From assembly GCA_937949585.1 (NCBI GenBank), contig CALEDW010000191.1, forward strand, positions 1 through 13,975: DNA of 13,975 bases, written 5' to 3'. The notes beneath the pieces are model-generated. The model was not told where the DNA came from. It worked only from the letters and a program-made list of their open reading frames with translations, and ran no database searches. A program made the translations under genes and the position numbers. This document shows, one piece after another, positions 1 to 6,258 of the stretch (position 1 is its first letter; every line of letters begins with the position of its first letter). The DNA is from an uncultured Acidimicrobiia bacterium (GTDB taxonomy: Bacteria; Actinomycetota; Acidimicrobiia; IMCC26256; CALEDW01).

Positions 1-413
1 TCTCGGCGCCGGGCCGTGGGCTCGGCTCGCCGGTCGGCGCCGTCGGCGAGCAGGTCGAAGGCCACGAACGCCGCCGGCGACGCCGCGGCGAGGCGCGCGA
101 CCCGGCCGGCGGCGGGGTGGATCCGGGCGCTCAGCGCGTCGAAGTCGAGTCCGGCGTCGGTCATGACCACGAGCTCCCCGTCGAGCACGACCCGGCGGGG
201 CAGTCCGGCACGCAGCGGCCCGGCGAGCTCCGGGAAGTAGCGCTGGAGGGGCCGGCCGTTGCGGCTCTGCAGCACGAGGTCGTCGCCGTCGCGGAACACC
301 AGGCAGCGGAAGCCGTCCCACTTCGGCTCGTACCACCAGCCCGGCCCGACCGGCAGGACCGGCGCGGCCCGGGCGAGCATCGGGGGCACCGGCGGCCGGA
401 CGGGGAGCCTCAC
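1..413 (-). CDS. ligC: ATP-dependent DNA ligase, LigC type (5' part only, runs off the window)
   Basis: Nick-sealing ligase that uses ATP through a covalent lysine-AMP intermediate. The first 137 residues are visible. Motif I reads YEPKWDGFR with the adenylated lysine at residue 31. SRNG (motif Ia) follows, then LDGELV, and FVAFDLLA (motif III) near residue 120. The N-terminus (RLPVRPPVPPMLA) and the spacing of these motifs match my memory of mycobacterial LigC, an auxiliary ligase, better than LigD, because no polymerase or nuclease domain precedes the adenylation domain. The GTG start at 413 shares a GTGA with the TGA of proS, so translation is probably coupled. No strong Shine-Dalgarno is visible upstream. 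The family call is firm; the C-terminal OB domain and the distinction from a LigB-like ligase cannot be checked here. Confidence 0.88.
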   Translation of the reverse strand, partial: MRLPVRPPVPPMLARAAPVLPVGPGWWYEPKWDGFRCLVFRDGDDLVLQSRNGRPLQRYFPELAGPLRAGLPRRVVLDGELVVMTDAGLDFDALSARIHPAAGRVARLAAASPAAFVAFDLLADGADRRAEPTARRR

Positions 414-2104
414 GAGGCCAGGATCGCGTCGAGGTCGTCGATCGGCACCTCGTCGCGCCCGCCGCTGCGGCGGTGCTTGCGCTCGACGAGGCCGGCGGCG
501 AGCCCCCGGGGCCCGACGATCACCTGGAGGGGCAGGCCGACGAGGTCGGCGTCGGCGAACTTCACCCCCGCCCGGGCGTCGCGGTCGTCGTAGAGGACCT
601 CCACCCCGGCTCCGCGCAGGCGGTCGTAGAGACGCTCGGCCGCCTCGCGCACGCCTTCGCCGGCGAGGGCGATGAGCTGGAGCCGGAACGGCGCCAGCGC
701 CGGCGGCCAGGCGATTCCGGCCTCGTCGTGATGCTGCTCCACGACCGCGGCGACGATCCGGCTGATGCCGATGCCGTAGCACCCCATGACCATCGGGTGG
801 CTCCGCCCCTCGGCGTCGGTATAGGTGGCCCCGAGCGCCTCGGAGTACTTCGTCCCGAGCTGGAACACCTGACCGACCTCGATCCCCCGGTCGACGCCCA
901 GCTCCCCGCCGCAGACCGGACAGGGATCACCGGCCCGCACGACGGCGAGGTCGGCGGCCCGGTCCACGGGGAAGTCCCGGCCGGCCACGGCGTTGCGCAC
1001 GTGGTGGTCGACCGTGTTCGCGCCGGTCACCCACACCGAGCCCGGCGTCACCCAGCGGTCGACGACGACGAGCGACGCCGCGGGATGGTGCGGGCCGAGG
1101 AACCCGCGGGGCAGGTCCGGGCGGGCGGCGAAGTCCTCGTCGCCCAGGAGACGCACCCGGGCCGGGGCGACGGCCCGGGCCAGGGCGACCTCGTTGAGCT
1201 CCCGGTCGCCGGGCAGCACGGCAAGGCCCAGCTCGCCGTCGACCTCAAAGGCCAGGACCTTCGCCAGGGCGGACGGCTCCACGCCCACCAGCGCCGCGAC
1301 CTCGGGGATCGAGGCCGCCCCGGGGGTGGGGACCTCCTCCATCGGCGGTGCCGCCGGGGCGGGCGGCGCCACCGACGGGGGCGGGCCGCCCCGGCGGGCC
1401 ACTTCGACGTTGGCGGCGTGGTCGCACGACCGGCACCACACGAAGTCGTCCTCACCCACCGCGGCGACGGCCATGAACTCGTGGTTCACCTCACCGCCGA
1501 TCTCCCCGGAGGAGCCCTCGACGGCCCGGACCTCCAGACCGCAGCGCTCGAAGGTCCGCCGGTAGGCGTCGAACATCGCCCGGTACGAGCGCTCGAGACC
1601 GGCGGCGTCGACGTCGAAGGAGTAGGCGTCCTTCATCAGGAACTCCCGGGCCCGCAGCAGCCCGAACCGGGGTCGCAGCTCGTCGCGGTACTTCCAGCCG
1701 ATCTGGTACAGGTTGCGGGGCAGGTCCCGGTAGGAGGTCGCCTCCCCCGCCACCAGGGACGTGATCACCTCCTCGGCGGTCGGGGCCAGGCAGTAGCGGG
1801 CCTCGCGGCGGTCGGTGAGCCGGAACATCAGGGGCCCGTACGCCTGCTCCCGGCCGGTGCGCTGCCACGGCTCCAGGGGCTGCACGATCGGCAGCAGCAC
1901 CTCCGAGGCGCCGGCGGCGTCCATCTCCTCGCGCACGATCCGCTCGACCCGCGCCAGCACCCGCCGCCCCAGCGGCAGCCAGGCGTAGATGCCCGAGGCG
2001 ACCCGGCGGATGTAGCCGGCCCGGACCAGCAGCCGGTGGCTCGGCACCTCGGCGTCCGCCGGGTCGTCCCGCCAGGTGTGCCCGAACAGCTGCGACCAGC
2101 GCAT
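410..2104 (-). CDS. proS: Proline--tRNA ligase (bacterial type with INS editing domain)
   Basis: Charges tRNA-Pro with proline in the cytoplasm. The 564-residue length is typical of the bacterial, insertion-containing form. Class II motifs are clear: motif 1 around LPLGRRVLARVERIVREEM, motif 2 around YQIGWKYRDELRPRFG and FLMKDAYSFD, and motif 3 at MGCYGIGISRI. Between motifs 2 and 3 lies a YbaK-like editing insertion with LPGDRELNEVAL and its conserved lysine at 282 (ALAKVLAF), so it probably clears Ala-tRNA-Pro. It is preceded by a Pro/Ala-rich linker. CRSC and CPVC pairs flank the insertion. The anticodon-binding domain ends the protein. The ATG at 2104 is chosen because it begins the conserved MRWSQLF segment and has GAGG about 9 nt upstream; in-frame sequence further upstream is low complexity. 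It overlaps ligC downstream. Confidence 0.96.
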   Translation of the reverse strand: MRWSQLFGHTWRDDPADAEVPSHRLLVRAGYIRRVASGIYAWLPLGRRVLARVERIVREEMDAAGASEVLLPIVQPLEPWQRTGREQAYGPLMFRLTDRREARYCLAPTAEEVITSLVAGEATSYRDLPRNLYQIGWKYRDELRPRFGLLRAREFLMKDAYSFDVDAAGLERSYRAMFDAYRRTFERCGLEVRAVEGSSGEIGGEVNHEFMAVAAVGEDDFVWCRSCDHAANVEVARRGGPPPSVAPPAPAAPPMEEVPTPGAASIPEVAALVGVEPSALAKVLAFEVDGELGLAVLPGDRELNEVALARAVAPARVRLLGDEDFAARPDLPRGFLGPHHPAASLVVVDRWVTPGSVWVTGANTVDHHVRNAVAGRDFPVDRAADLAVVRAGDPCPVCGGELGVDRGIEVGQVFQLGTKYSEALGATYTDAEGRSHPMVMGCYGIGISRIVAAVVEQHHDEAGIAWPPALAPFRLQLIALAGEGVREAAERLYDRLRGAGVEVLYDDRDARAGVKFADADLVGLPLQVIVGPRGLAAGLVERKHRRSGGRDEVPIDDLDAILAS

Positions 2105-2181
2105 GCGGGCATCCTCGCACGCGCCGGGAGGCCACCCCCGGATCGCCGGGGCGGACCGCGCCCCGCCGAAACCTGATCCAT

Positions 2182-2203
2182 GGGTCGGGAAAATTTCCGA
2201 CCC
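2182..2203. promoter_or_regulatory. Inverted repeat, probable operator upstream of the sulfite reductase promoter
   Basis: Arms GGGTCGG (2182-2188) and CCGACCC (2197-2203) are exact inverted repeats around GAAAATTT, and the core itself is nearly symmetric. The A/T core stands out in this GC-rich sequence. The centre lies about 53 bp upstream of the predicted start at 2246, a position often used by activators, though it also sits in the proS leader or promoter zone. The binding protein is unknown; a sulfur or redox regulator is only a guess from the neighbouring genes. Confidence 0.5.
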
Positions 2204-2208
2204 TGACG

Positions 2209-2238
2209 CTGGCATTTCGGCGGCGAATCGCCTACGAT
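2209..2238 (+). promoter_or_regulatory. Predicted sigma70-type promoter for sulfite reductase-cysH
   Basis: CTGGCA at 2209-2214 matches TTGACA at four of six positions. TACGAT at 2233-2238 fits TANNNT, with an 18-bp spacer. A start 7-8 nt downstream would fall on or beside the GTG at 2246. Motif reading only; transcription-start mapping would decide it. Confidence 0.45.
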
Positions 2239-2245
2239 GTGCCCC

Positions 2246-2344
2246 GTGATCCGCGACGGTGGCGCCCCGAGCATCTCGGAGGGTCGCACCCCTCACGAGG
2301 TGCGCGACGAGATGTGTCCGCCGGCCGCCGCGGCAGCCGCCTGA
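2246..2344 (+). CDS. Possible leaderless short leader ORF upstream of sulfite reductase
   Basis: A 32-codon ORF opens with GTG exactly where the predicted transcript would start and ends with TGA at 2342-2344, 73 nt before the sulfite reductase ATG. An in-frame ATG at 2237 would give 35 codons but overlaps the -10 box. The peptide begins MIRDGGAPSIS and ends with MCPP and six alanines. A Cys codon followed by Pro-Pro close to the stop could make ribosome progress sensitive to cysteine supply. Cysteine-responsive leader ORFs before sulfur genes are known in mycobacteria, but those carry several adjacent Cys codons and this one has a single Cys. I do not recognise the peptide. It may equally be an untranslated leader that happens to be open. 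Confidence 0.3.
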   Translation: MIRDGGAPSISEGRTPHEVRDEMCPPAAAAAA

Positions 2345-2382
2345 CCGGCCGCCGCTCCCCGTCCCGCCCCCACCCCCGTACC

Positions 2383-2415
2383 CGGGCGCCGGCGCGCCCG
2401 TTCCGTTGGAGGAAC
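2383..2415 (+). promoter_or_regulatory. Tandem leader hairpins, the second spanning the sulfite reductase ribosome-binding site
   Basis: Hairpin one: CGGGCGC (2383-2389) pairs with GCGCCCG (2394-2400) over a 4-nt loop. Hairpin two: GTTCC (2400-2404) pairs with GGAAC (2411-2415), which places the Shine-Dalgarno GGAGG (2408-2412) across its loop and 3' arm, 5 nt before the ATG at 2418. The two stems share base 2400 and cannot both form completely. Such an arrangement could control translation initiation, with the upstream leader ORF as a possible sensor. The second stem has only 5 bp, so its strength is modest. Confidence 0.35.
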
Positions 2416-2417
2416 CC

Positions 2418-4199
2418 ATGGCCATCTCCGTGGAGGCATTGCGGACCCGGCCGCTCCCCGCCGAGGTCGCCGACGAGATCGACCGGTTCGAAGCCGCGAT
2501 GGAGGAGTACCTCGCCGGCTCGCTGGCCGAGGACGAGTTCCGGGTGATCCGGCTCAACCAGGGGATCTACGGCCAGCGCCAGGGCGGCACGAACCAGATG
2601 GTGCGGGTGAAGGTCCCCCACGGCCGCTTGCACCCCGACCAGCTCGAGCTGCTCGGGCACGTCGCCGAGCGCTACTCCCGGGGCTGGGGCCACCTCACCA
2701 CCCGCCAGAACGTGCAGTTCCACTTCGTGCAGCTGCGGGAGGTGCCCGAGGTGCTGCGGCTGCTGGCCTCGGTGGGGCTCACGACCCGGGAGGCCTGCGG
2801 CGACACCGTACGCAACGTCGCCGGCTGCCACCTCGCCGGGGCCTGCCCGTACGAGGTGCTCGACATCAGCCCGTGGGCGCAGGCCACGACCGAGCTGTTC
2901 CTGCGCAACCCCATCGCCCAGCGCCTGCCCCGGAAGTTCAAGATCAACTTCTCGGGCTGCGCCACCGACTGCGGGCAGGCGATGTTCAACGACGTGGGCG
3001 TCGTGGCGGTGCAGCGACCCCGGCCGGACGGGACGCTGCAGGCCGGGTTCCGGGTCCTCATCGCCGGGGGGCTCGGCGCGAACCCGCACCCGGCACTGGC
3101 CCTCGAGGAGTTCACCTCCCGGGAAGATCTGCTGCCGACCCTCGAGGCGATCGTGCGGACCTTCGACCACTTCGGCAACCGGGACAACAAGCTGCGGGCC
3201 CGGATGAAGTGGCTGGTCGACACGATGGGCATCGAGGAACTGCGGGAGCGGATCCTGCGGGAGCGCCGGTACCTGCGGGCGTCGGCGTCCTGGCCGGGAG
3301 GGATCCCCGAGGTGGTGCGCCGCCACGGCGACGCGCCCGCCGGCGCCGGCTCCGGCCCGCCCCCGACCCCGGGCGTGCCGGTGACCCTCACCGAGGCCGA
3401 CCCGTTCCGCCGCTGGGAGCTGGCGAACGTGGTTCGGGGCCGGGCCAACGGCACCGTGAGCGCCTACGCCCACGCCCCGCTGGGGGACCTCACCGCCGAC
3501 CAGCTGCGGGGCCTGGCCGAGATGGTCCGCGAGGTCGGTGCCGAGGTGCGGGTGACGAACCGCCAGAACCTCGTGCTGCGAGACCTGCGCGACGAGCAGC
3601 TCCGAGGGGTGTGGGAGCGCCTCGTGGAGCTGGGGCTCTCGGAGCCCGGTGCCGAGCTGGCCCGCGACGTGGTGGCCTGCCCCGGCACCGACACCTGCAA
3701 CCTCGGGGTCACCCAGTCGCGGGGCCTGGCCGACGAGATCGGCCGGGCCCTCGAGGAGGCCGGGCTGGGAGAGGTCGGCGGGGTGCGGATCAACATCTCC
3801 GGCTGCACCAACTCCTGCGGCCAGCACCACGTCGCCGACATCGGCTTCTACGGCCTGGAGCGCCGCGCCCACGGGCGTGCCGCCCCCGGGTACCAGATGC
3901 TGCTCGGCGGGCACATCGGCGAGCTGGCGGTGGAGTTCGGCGAGCGGGCCGCGAAGCTGCCGGCCCGCCGGGCCGCCGACGCGGTGGTCCGGGTGGTGGG
4001 CCGCTACGCCGCCGAACGACAGGCCGGAGAACCCTTCGCGGCCTGGCTGGCCCGGTCCGGGGGTGCGGCCACCGTCGGCCGGGGCCTGGCCGACCTCGAC
4101 GTGTTCCCCACCCCGGAGGAGAACCCCGACTTCTACGTCGACTTCGGGGAGACTGGTCCGTACACGAAGTCGGTGGGAGCGAGCGAGTGCGCGACCTGA
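2418..4199 (+). CDS. Siroheme / [4Fe-4S] nitrite/sulfite reductase, probably assimilatory sulfite reductase
   Basis: Six-electron reductase of the ferredoxin-dependent family, acting in the cytoplasm; adjacent cysH points to sulfite as substrate and sulfide as product. It is 593 residues. ATG at 2418 has GGAGG 5 nt upstream, and the open frame before it is low complexity. Two copies of the ferrodoxin-like half plus siroheme-binding half are visible. The C-terminal half has the canonical cluster ligands C421-X5-C427 and C463-X3-C467 (CPGTDTC, ISGCTNSCGQHH). Unusually, the N-terminal half also has C137-X5-C143 (CHLAGAC) and C181-X3-C185 (FSGCATDCG) with nearly equal spacing. Conserved basic motifs include LTTRQNVQFH and VTNRQNLVLRD. 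The tail beyond about residue 560 ends SECAT, with a cysteine three residues from the end. Nitrite reductase activity cannot be excluded. The stop overlaps the cysH start. Confidence 0.92.
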   Translation: MAISVEALRTRPLPAEVADEIDRFEAAMEEYLAGSLAEDEFRVIRLNQGIYGQRQGGTNQMVRVKVPHGRLHPDQLELLGHVAERYSRGWGHLTTRQNVQFHFVQLREVPEVLRLLASVGLTTREACGDTVRNVAGCHLAGACPYEVLDISPWAQATTELFLRNPIAQRLPRKFKINFSGCATDCGQAMFNDVGVVAVQRPRPDGTLQAGFRVLIAGGLGANPHPALALEEFTSREDLLPTLEAIVRTFDHFGNRDNKLRARMKWLVDTMGIEELRERILRERRYLRASASWPGGIPEVVRRHGDAPAGAGSGPPPTPGVPVTLTEADPFRRWELANVVRGRANGTVSAYAHAPLGDLTADQLRGLAEMVREVGAEVRVTNRQNLVLRDLRDEQLRGVWERLVELGLSEPGAELARDVVACPGTDTCNLGVTQSRGLADEIGRALEEAGLGEVGGVRINISGCTNSCGQHHVADIGFYGLERRAHGRAAPGYQMLLGGHIGELAVEFGERAAKLPARRAADAVVRVVGRYAAERQAGEPFAAWLARSGGAATVGRGLADLDVFPTPEENPDFYVDFGETGPYTKSVGASECAT

Positions 4200-4882
4200 G
4201 CGAGCCCATCCCGGTGGCGGCCGAACCGGTCGACGAGGCGGAGCTCGCCGCGCTCGCGGCACACTTCGAGTCTCGACCCGCAACGGCGATCATCCGTTGG
4301 GCCACCGAGCGCTTCGGCGACGGCCTCGTGCTGTCGGCCTCGTTCCAGGACTGCGTGCTCATCGACCTCGCCACCCGGGTGGCCCCCCGGATCGAGGTCG
4401 TGTTCCTCGACACCGGCTACCACTTCCCCGAGACGATCGACTACGTCGAGGAGGTTCGGCGCCGCTACGACCTCAACCTGCGGGTGCTGCGCCCGTCGGT
4501 CGGGCCCGACGACCGCTGGCGCTTCGATGCCAACGGCTGCTGTCGCACCCGCAAGGTCGAGCCGCTGGAGCGGGCCCTCGAGGGCCGGACGGCCTGGATG
4601 ACCGGGTTGCGGCGCGTCGAGGCCCCGACCCGGGCGAACACCCCGATCGTCGCCTGGGACCGGCCCCGGCGGGTCGTGAAGATCAACCCGCTGGCGGCGT
4701 GGACCGATGCGGACGTCGAGGCCTACGTCGCCGAGCGGGACCTTCCGGTCCACCCGCTGATGGAGCAGGGCTACCGCTCGATCGGGTGCTGGCCGTGCAC
4801 CCGGCCCGTCGCCGACGGGGAGGACGTCCGGGCCGGCCGCTGGGCCGGTCTCGCCAAGACCGAGTGCGGCCTGCACATCTGA
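4187..4882 (+). CDS. cysH: Assimilatory adenylyl-sulfate (APS) reductase, thioredoxin-dependent, CysH family
   Basis: Reduces adenylyl sulfate to sulfite and AMP using thioredoxin. It is 231 residues. The nucleotide-binding loop is SASFQDCV near residue 45, then FLDTGYHFPET, TGLRR, and INPLAAWTDADV. Two cysteine pairs, C118-C119 (GCCRTRK) and C201/C204 (GCWPC), are the [4Fe-4S] ligands that mark APS-using rather than PAPS-using enzymes of the family. The catalytic cysteine is C227 in the C-terminal TECGLHI. The GTG start at 4187 has GGGAG 7 nt upstream and lies 13 bp inside sulfite reductase, so the two are co-translated and act one after the other. The sulfite made here is the substrate of the upstream gene. 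No sulfate adenylyltransferase genes are in the window. Confidence 0.95.
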   Translation: MRDLSEPIPVAAEPVDEAELAALAAHFESRPATAIIRWATERFGDGLVLSASFQDCVLIDLATRVAPRIEVVFLDTGYHFPETIDYVEEVRRRYDLNLRVLRPSVGPDDRWRFDANGCCRTRKVEPLERALEGRTAWMTGLRRVEAPTRANTPIVAWDRPRRVVKINPLAAWTDADVEAYVAERDLPVHPLMEQGYRSIGCWPCTRPVADGEDVRAGRWAGLAKTECGLHI

Positions 4883-4886
4883 GCGG

Positions 4887-4906
4887 CCGCCGTCGCCGCA
4901 CGGCGG
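4887..4906 (+). terminator. Hairpin after cysH, weak terminator candidate
   Basis: CCGCCGT (4887-4893) pairs with ACGGCGG (4900-4906) over a 6-nt loop, starting 4 nt after the cysH stop. No T-run follows, so it is not a classical intrinsic terminator; it may protect the 3' end or be incidental in GC-rich DNA. A competing pairing, GCGGCC (4883-4888) with GGCCGC (4912-4917), is also possible. Confidence 0.3.
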
Positions 4907-4926
4907 GGCGGGGCCGCACCCGCCCC

Positions 4927-4939
4927 TAGCATCCCCTTG
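4927..4939 (+). promoter_or_regulatory. -10 box for a leaderless glycosyltransferase transcript
   Basis: TAGCAT at 4927-4932 fits TANNNT and ends 6 nt before the GTG at 4939, where the transcript would start. No Shine-Dalgarno is present before this GTG, which fits a leaderless mRNA, a common arrangement in actinobacteria. No recognisable -35 element is seen. This suggests that the glycan/murT part of the block is transcribed separately from sulfite reductase-cysH. Confidence 0.4.
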
Positions 4940-6240
4940 TGCGGGTCGCGCTCTGCCACGAGTGGTGCACCACCGTCGGCGGGAGCGAGAAGGTCGCGCG
5001 GGCCATCGCCGAGGCATGGGACGTGCGCGACGTGTTCACCTTCACGGCCCGGGCCGAGGTGGCCGAGGGGTGCTTCGGCGACCGGCGGGTCGCCACCACC
5101 CGCCTCGGCCGCCACCGCGTCGCCGCCGAGCACTGGCGGTGGTTCCTGCCGGTGATGGCCGCGGCGTGGCGGCGGCTCGACCTCTCCGCCTACGACGTGG
5201 TGCTCACGAGCTCGCACGCCTGCGTGAACGCGGTGCGGCCCCGGCCCGACGCCCGGCTCATCTCGTACTGCCACACCCCGATGCGCTACGCCTGGGACTG
5301 GCGGGCGGAGCTCGGCCGGACCCCTCTCCCGTTGCGGCCCGCCTGGCCGCTGGTCGCGGCGCAGCTGCGGCGCGCCGACCGCCGCCGGTCGCGGCGCGTC
5401 GAGCTGTTCGTGGCCAACTCGCACTTCGTCGCCGGCCGGATCGCCGCGGCGTACGGAGCGCCGGCGGCCGTGGTGCACCCGCCGGTCGACACCCACCGGT
5501 TCACACCCGCCGAGCGCCCCGGCGGCGATCACCTGCTGCTCGCGGGACGGCTCGTCGCCTACAAGCGGCCCGAGGTCGCCGTCGAGGCCGCCACGCGCGC
5601 GGGTCGCCGCCTCGTGGTGGCGGGTTCCGGCCCGTTGCTGCCACGCCTGCGGGCCCGGGCCGGACCCACCGTACGCTTCGAGCCCGACCCCGACGACGCC
5701 CGCCTGCTCGAGCTGTACCGGCACGCTTCGGCCCTGGTGCTCTGCGGGGTGGAGGACTTCGGGATCGTCCCGGTCGAGGCCCAGGCCTGCGGGGTGCCGG
5801 TCGTGGCCTTCGACGCCGGAGGGGTGCGCGAGACGGTGGTCGACGGCCGCACCGGGATCCTGTACCGGGATCCCGGCCCCGACGGGCTGCTCGCCGCGCT
5901 CGCCCGCGCCGACGCCACGTCCTGGGAACCCGCGACCATCCGGGCCCACGCCGAGCGGTTCGCGCCCGAGCGGTTTCGCTCGGCCTTCGAACATCTCCGT
6001 GCCGTCGTCGGGGCGCTCGCACCGGACGAGCCCATCTGGCCGGCGCTGCGCGCGGCCCCCCACCCCGACGTGCACCTCCCTCCCGCAACACCGGTTCCCC
6101 GGACCCGAACCACCACGCGTGGTGGGCGGCACGCGGCGCGCGCTGCTACCGTCCGTCGGGCACGCGGTCCCGACGAAGGTCCCGGGTCGAGGCGGTCGGG
6201 TCCGAGCGCCTCGGGGTCGGGCGCATCGAGCTCCTGGTGA
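4939..6240 (+). CDS. Glycosyltransferase family 4 protein
   Basis: Retaining GT-B transferase that probably adds a sugar from a nucleotide-sugar donor to a lipid-linked surface glycan at the inner face of the membrane. N-terminal acceptor-side domain: HEWCTTVGGSEKVARAIAE, with GGSE at 14-17. Donor-side domain: VHPPVDTHRF, AGRLVAYKRPE with R204 and K209, and the EX7E motif E272-E280 in EDFGIVPVE, followed by QACGVPVVAFDAGGVRETV and TGILY. It resembles mannosyl- or rhamnosyltransferases of O-antigen/capsule clusters, but the sugar cannot be told. Start is a leaderless-looking GTG. The recognisable fold ends near residue 360. The last 60-70 residues are Arg/Pro/Ser-rich, contain many codons ending in A or T unlike the body, and overlap a palindrome, a promoter and a leader hairpin, so this tail may be mere read-through to the first stop. 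The next gene begins 18 bp later. Confidence 0.9.
   Translation: MRVALCHEWCTTVGGSEKVARAIAEAWDVRDVFTFTARAEVAEGCFGDRRVATTRLGRHRVAAEHWRWFLPVMAAAWRRLDLSAYDVVLTSSHACVNAVRPRPDARLISYCHTPMRYAWDWRAELGRTPLPLRPAWPLVAAQLRRADRRRSRRVELFVANSHFVAGRIAAAYGAPAAVVHPPVDTHRFTPAERPGGDHLLLAGRLVAYKRPEVAVEAATRAGRRLVVAGSGPLLPRLRARAGPTVRFEPDPDDARLLELYRHASALVLCGVEDFGIVPVEAQACGVPVVAFDAGGVRETVVDGRTGILYRDPGPDGLLAALARADATSWEPATIRAHAERFAPERFRSAFEHLRAVVGALAPDEPIWPALRAAPHPDVHLPPATPVPRTRTTTRGGRHAARAATVRRARGPDEGPGSRRSGPSASGSGASSSW
6110..6125. promoter_or_regulatory. Perfect 16-bp palindrome, probable operator
   Basis: CCACCACGCGTGGTGG is fully self-complementary. It ends 21 bp before the TACCGT -10 box, covering the place where a -35 element would lie, which suits a repressor. 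It lies within the tail of the glycosyltransferase ORF. The cognate regulator is unknown. Confidence 0.5.
6147..6152 (+). promoter_or_regulatory. Predicted -10 box upstream of the sugar transferase-murT-gatD genes
   Basis: TACCGT fits TANNNT. A start near 6159 would give a leader of about 100 nt before the ATG at 6259. No good -35 element is visible; the expected place overlaps the end of the 16-bp palindrome. Confidence 0.35.
6188..6213 (+). other. Leader hairpin upstream of the sugar transferase
   Basis: CGAGGCG (6188-6194) and CGCCTCG (6207-6213) are exact inverted repeats with a 12-nt loop. They would form in the 5' leader of a transcript from the promoter at 6147. No T-run follows. A role is not evident. 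Confidence 0.3.
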
Positions 6241-6258
6241 ACCTGGCGAAGAGGCCCG

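Larger units (their letters stand above)
2105..2417. other. Divergent intergenic region between proS and sulfite reductase
   Basis: A 313-bp gap between two divergently read genes with no conserved protein in it. The proS side (2105-2165) is GC-rich and holds a 7-bp stem, CGGGGCG at 2147-2153 with CGCCCCG at 2159-2165, that would form in the proS 5' leader; no T-run follows it. The centre (2166-2240) is the most AT-containing part and carries the inverted repeat and promoter listed separately. The sulfite reductase side (2246-2415) carries a possible leader ORF and two hairpins. I could not place a convincing proS promoter on the minus strand. Confidence 0.7.

Noticed and set aside
473..2176. 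A 567-codon plus-strand open frame antisense to proS
   Set aside because: No recognisable domain; proS explains the region completely.
2383..2415. A known riboswitch class, such as SAM, upstream of sulfite reductase
   Set aside because: I could not find the conserved core or multi-helix junction of any class I know; only simple hairpins are seen.
2259..2417. An upstream extension of sulfite reductase to a GTG at 2259
   Set aside because: The added 53 residues are Pro/Arg low complexity, and the ATG at 2418 has an excellent Shine-Dalgarno.
2232..4283. A 683-codon minus-strand open frame antisense to sulfite reductase
   Set aside because: Same shadow effect; the plus-strand protein has all family motifs.
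4887..4906. A classical intrinsic terminator after cysH
   Set aside because: The hairpin has no following T-run; it is kept only as a weak candidate.
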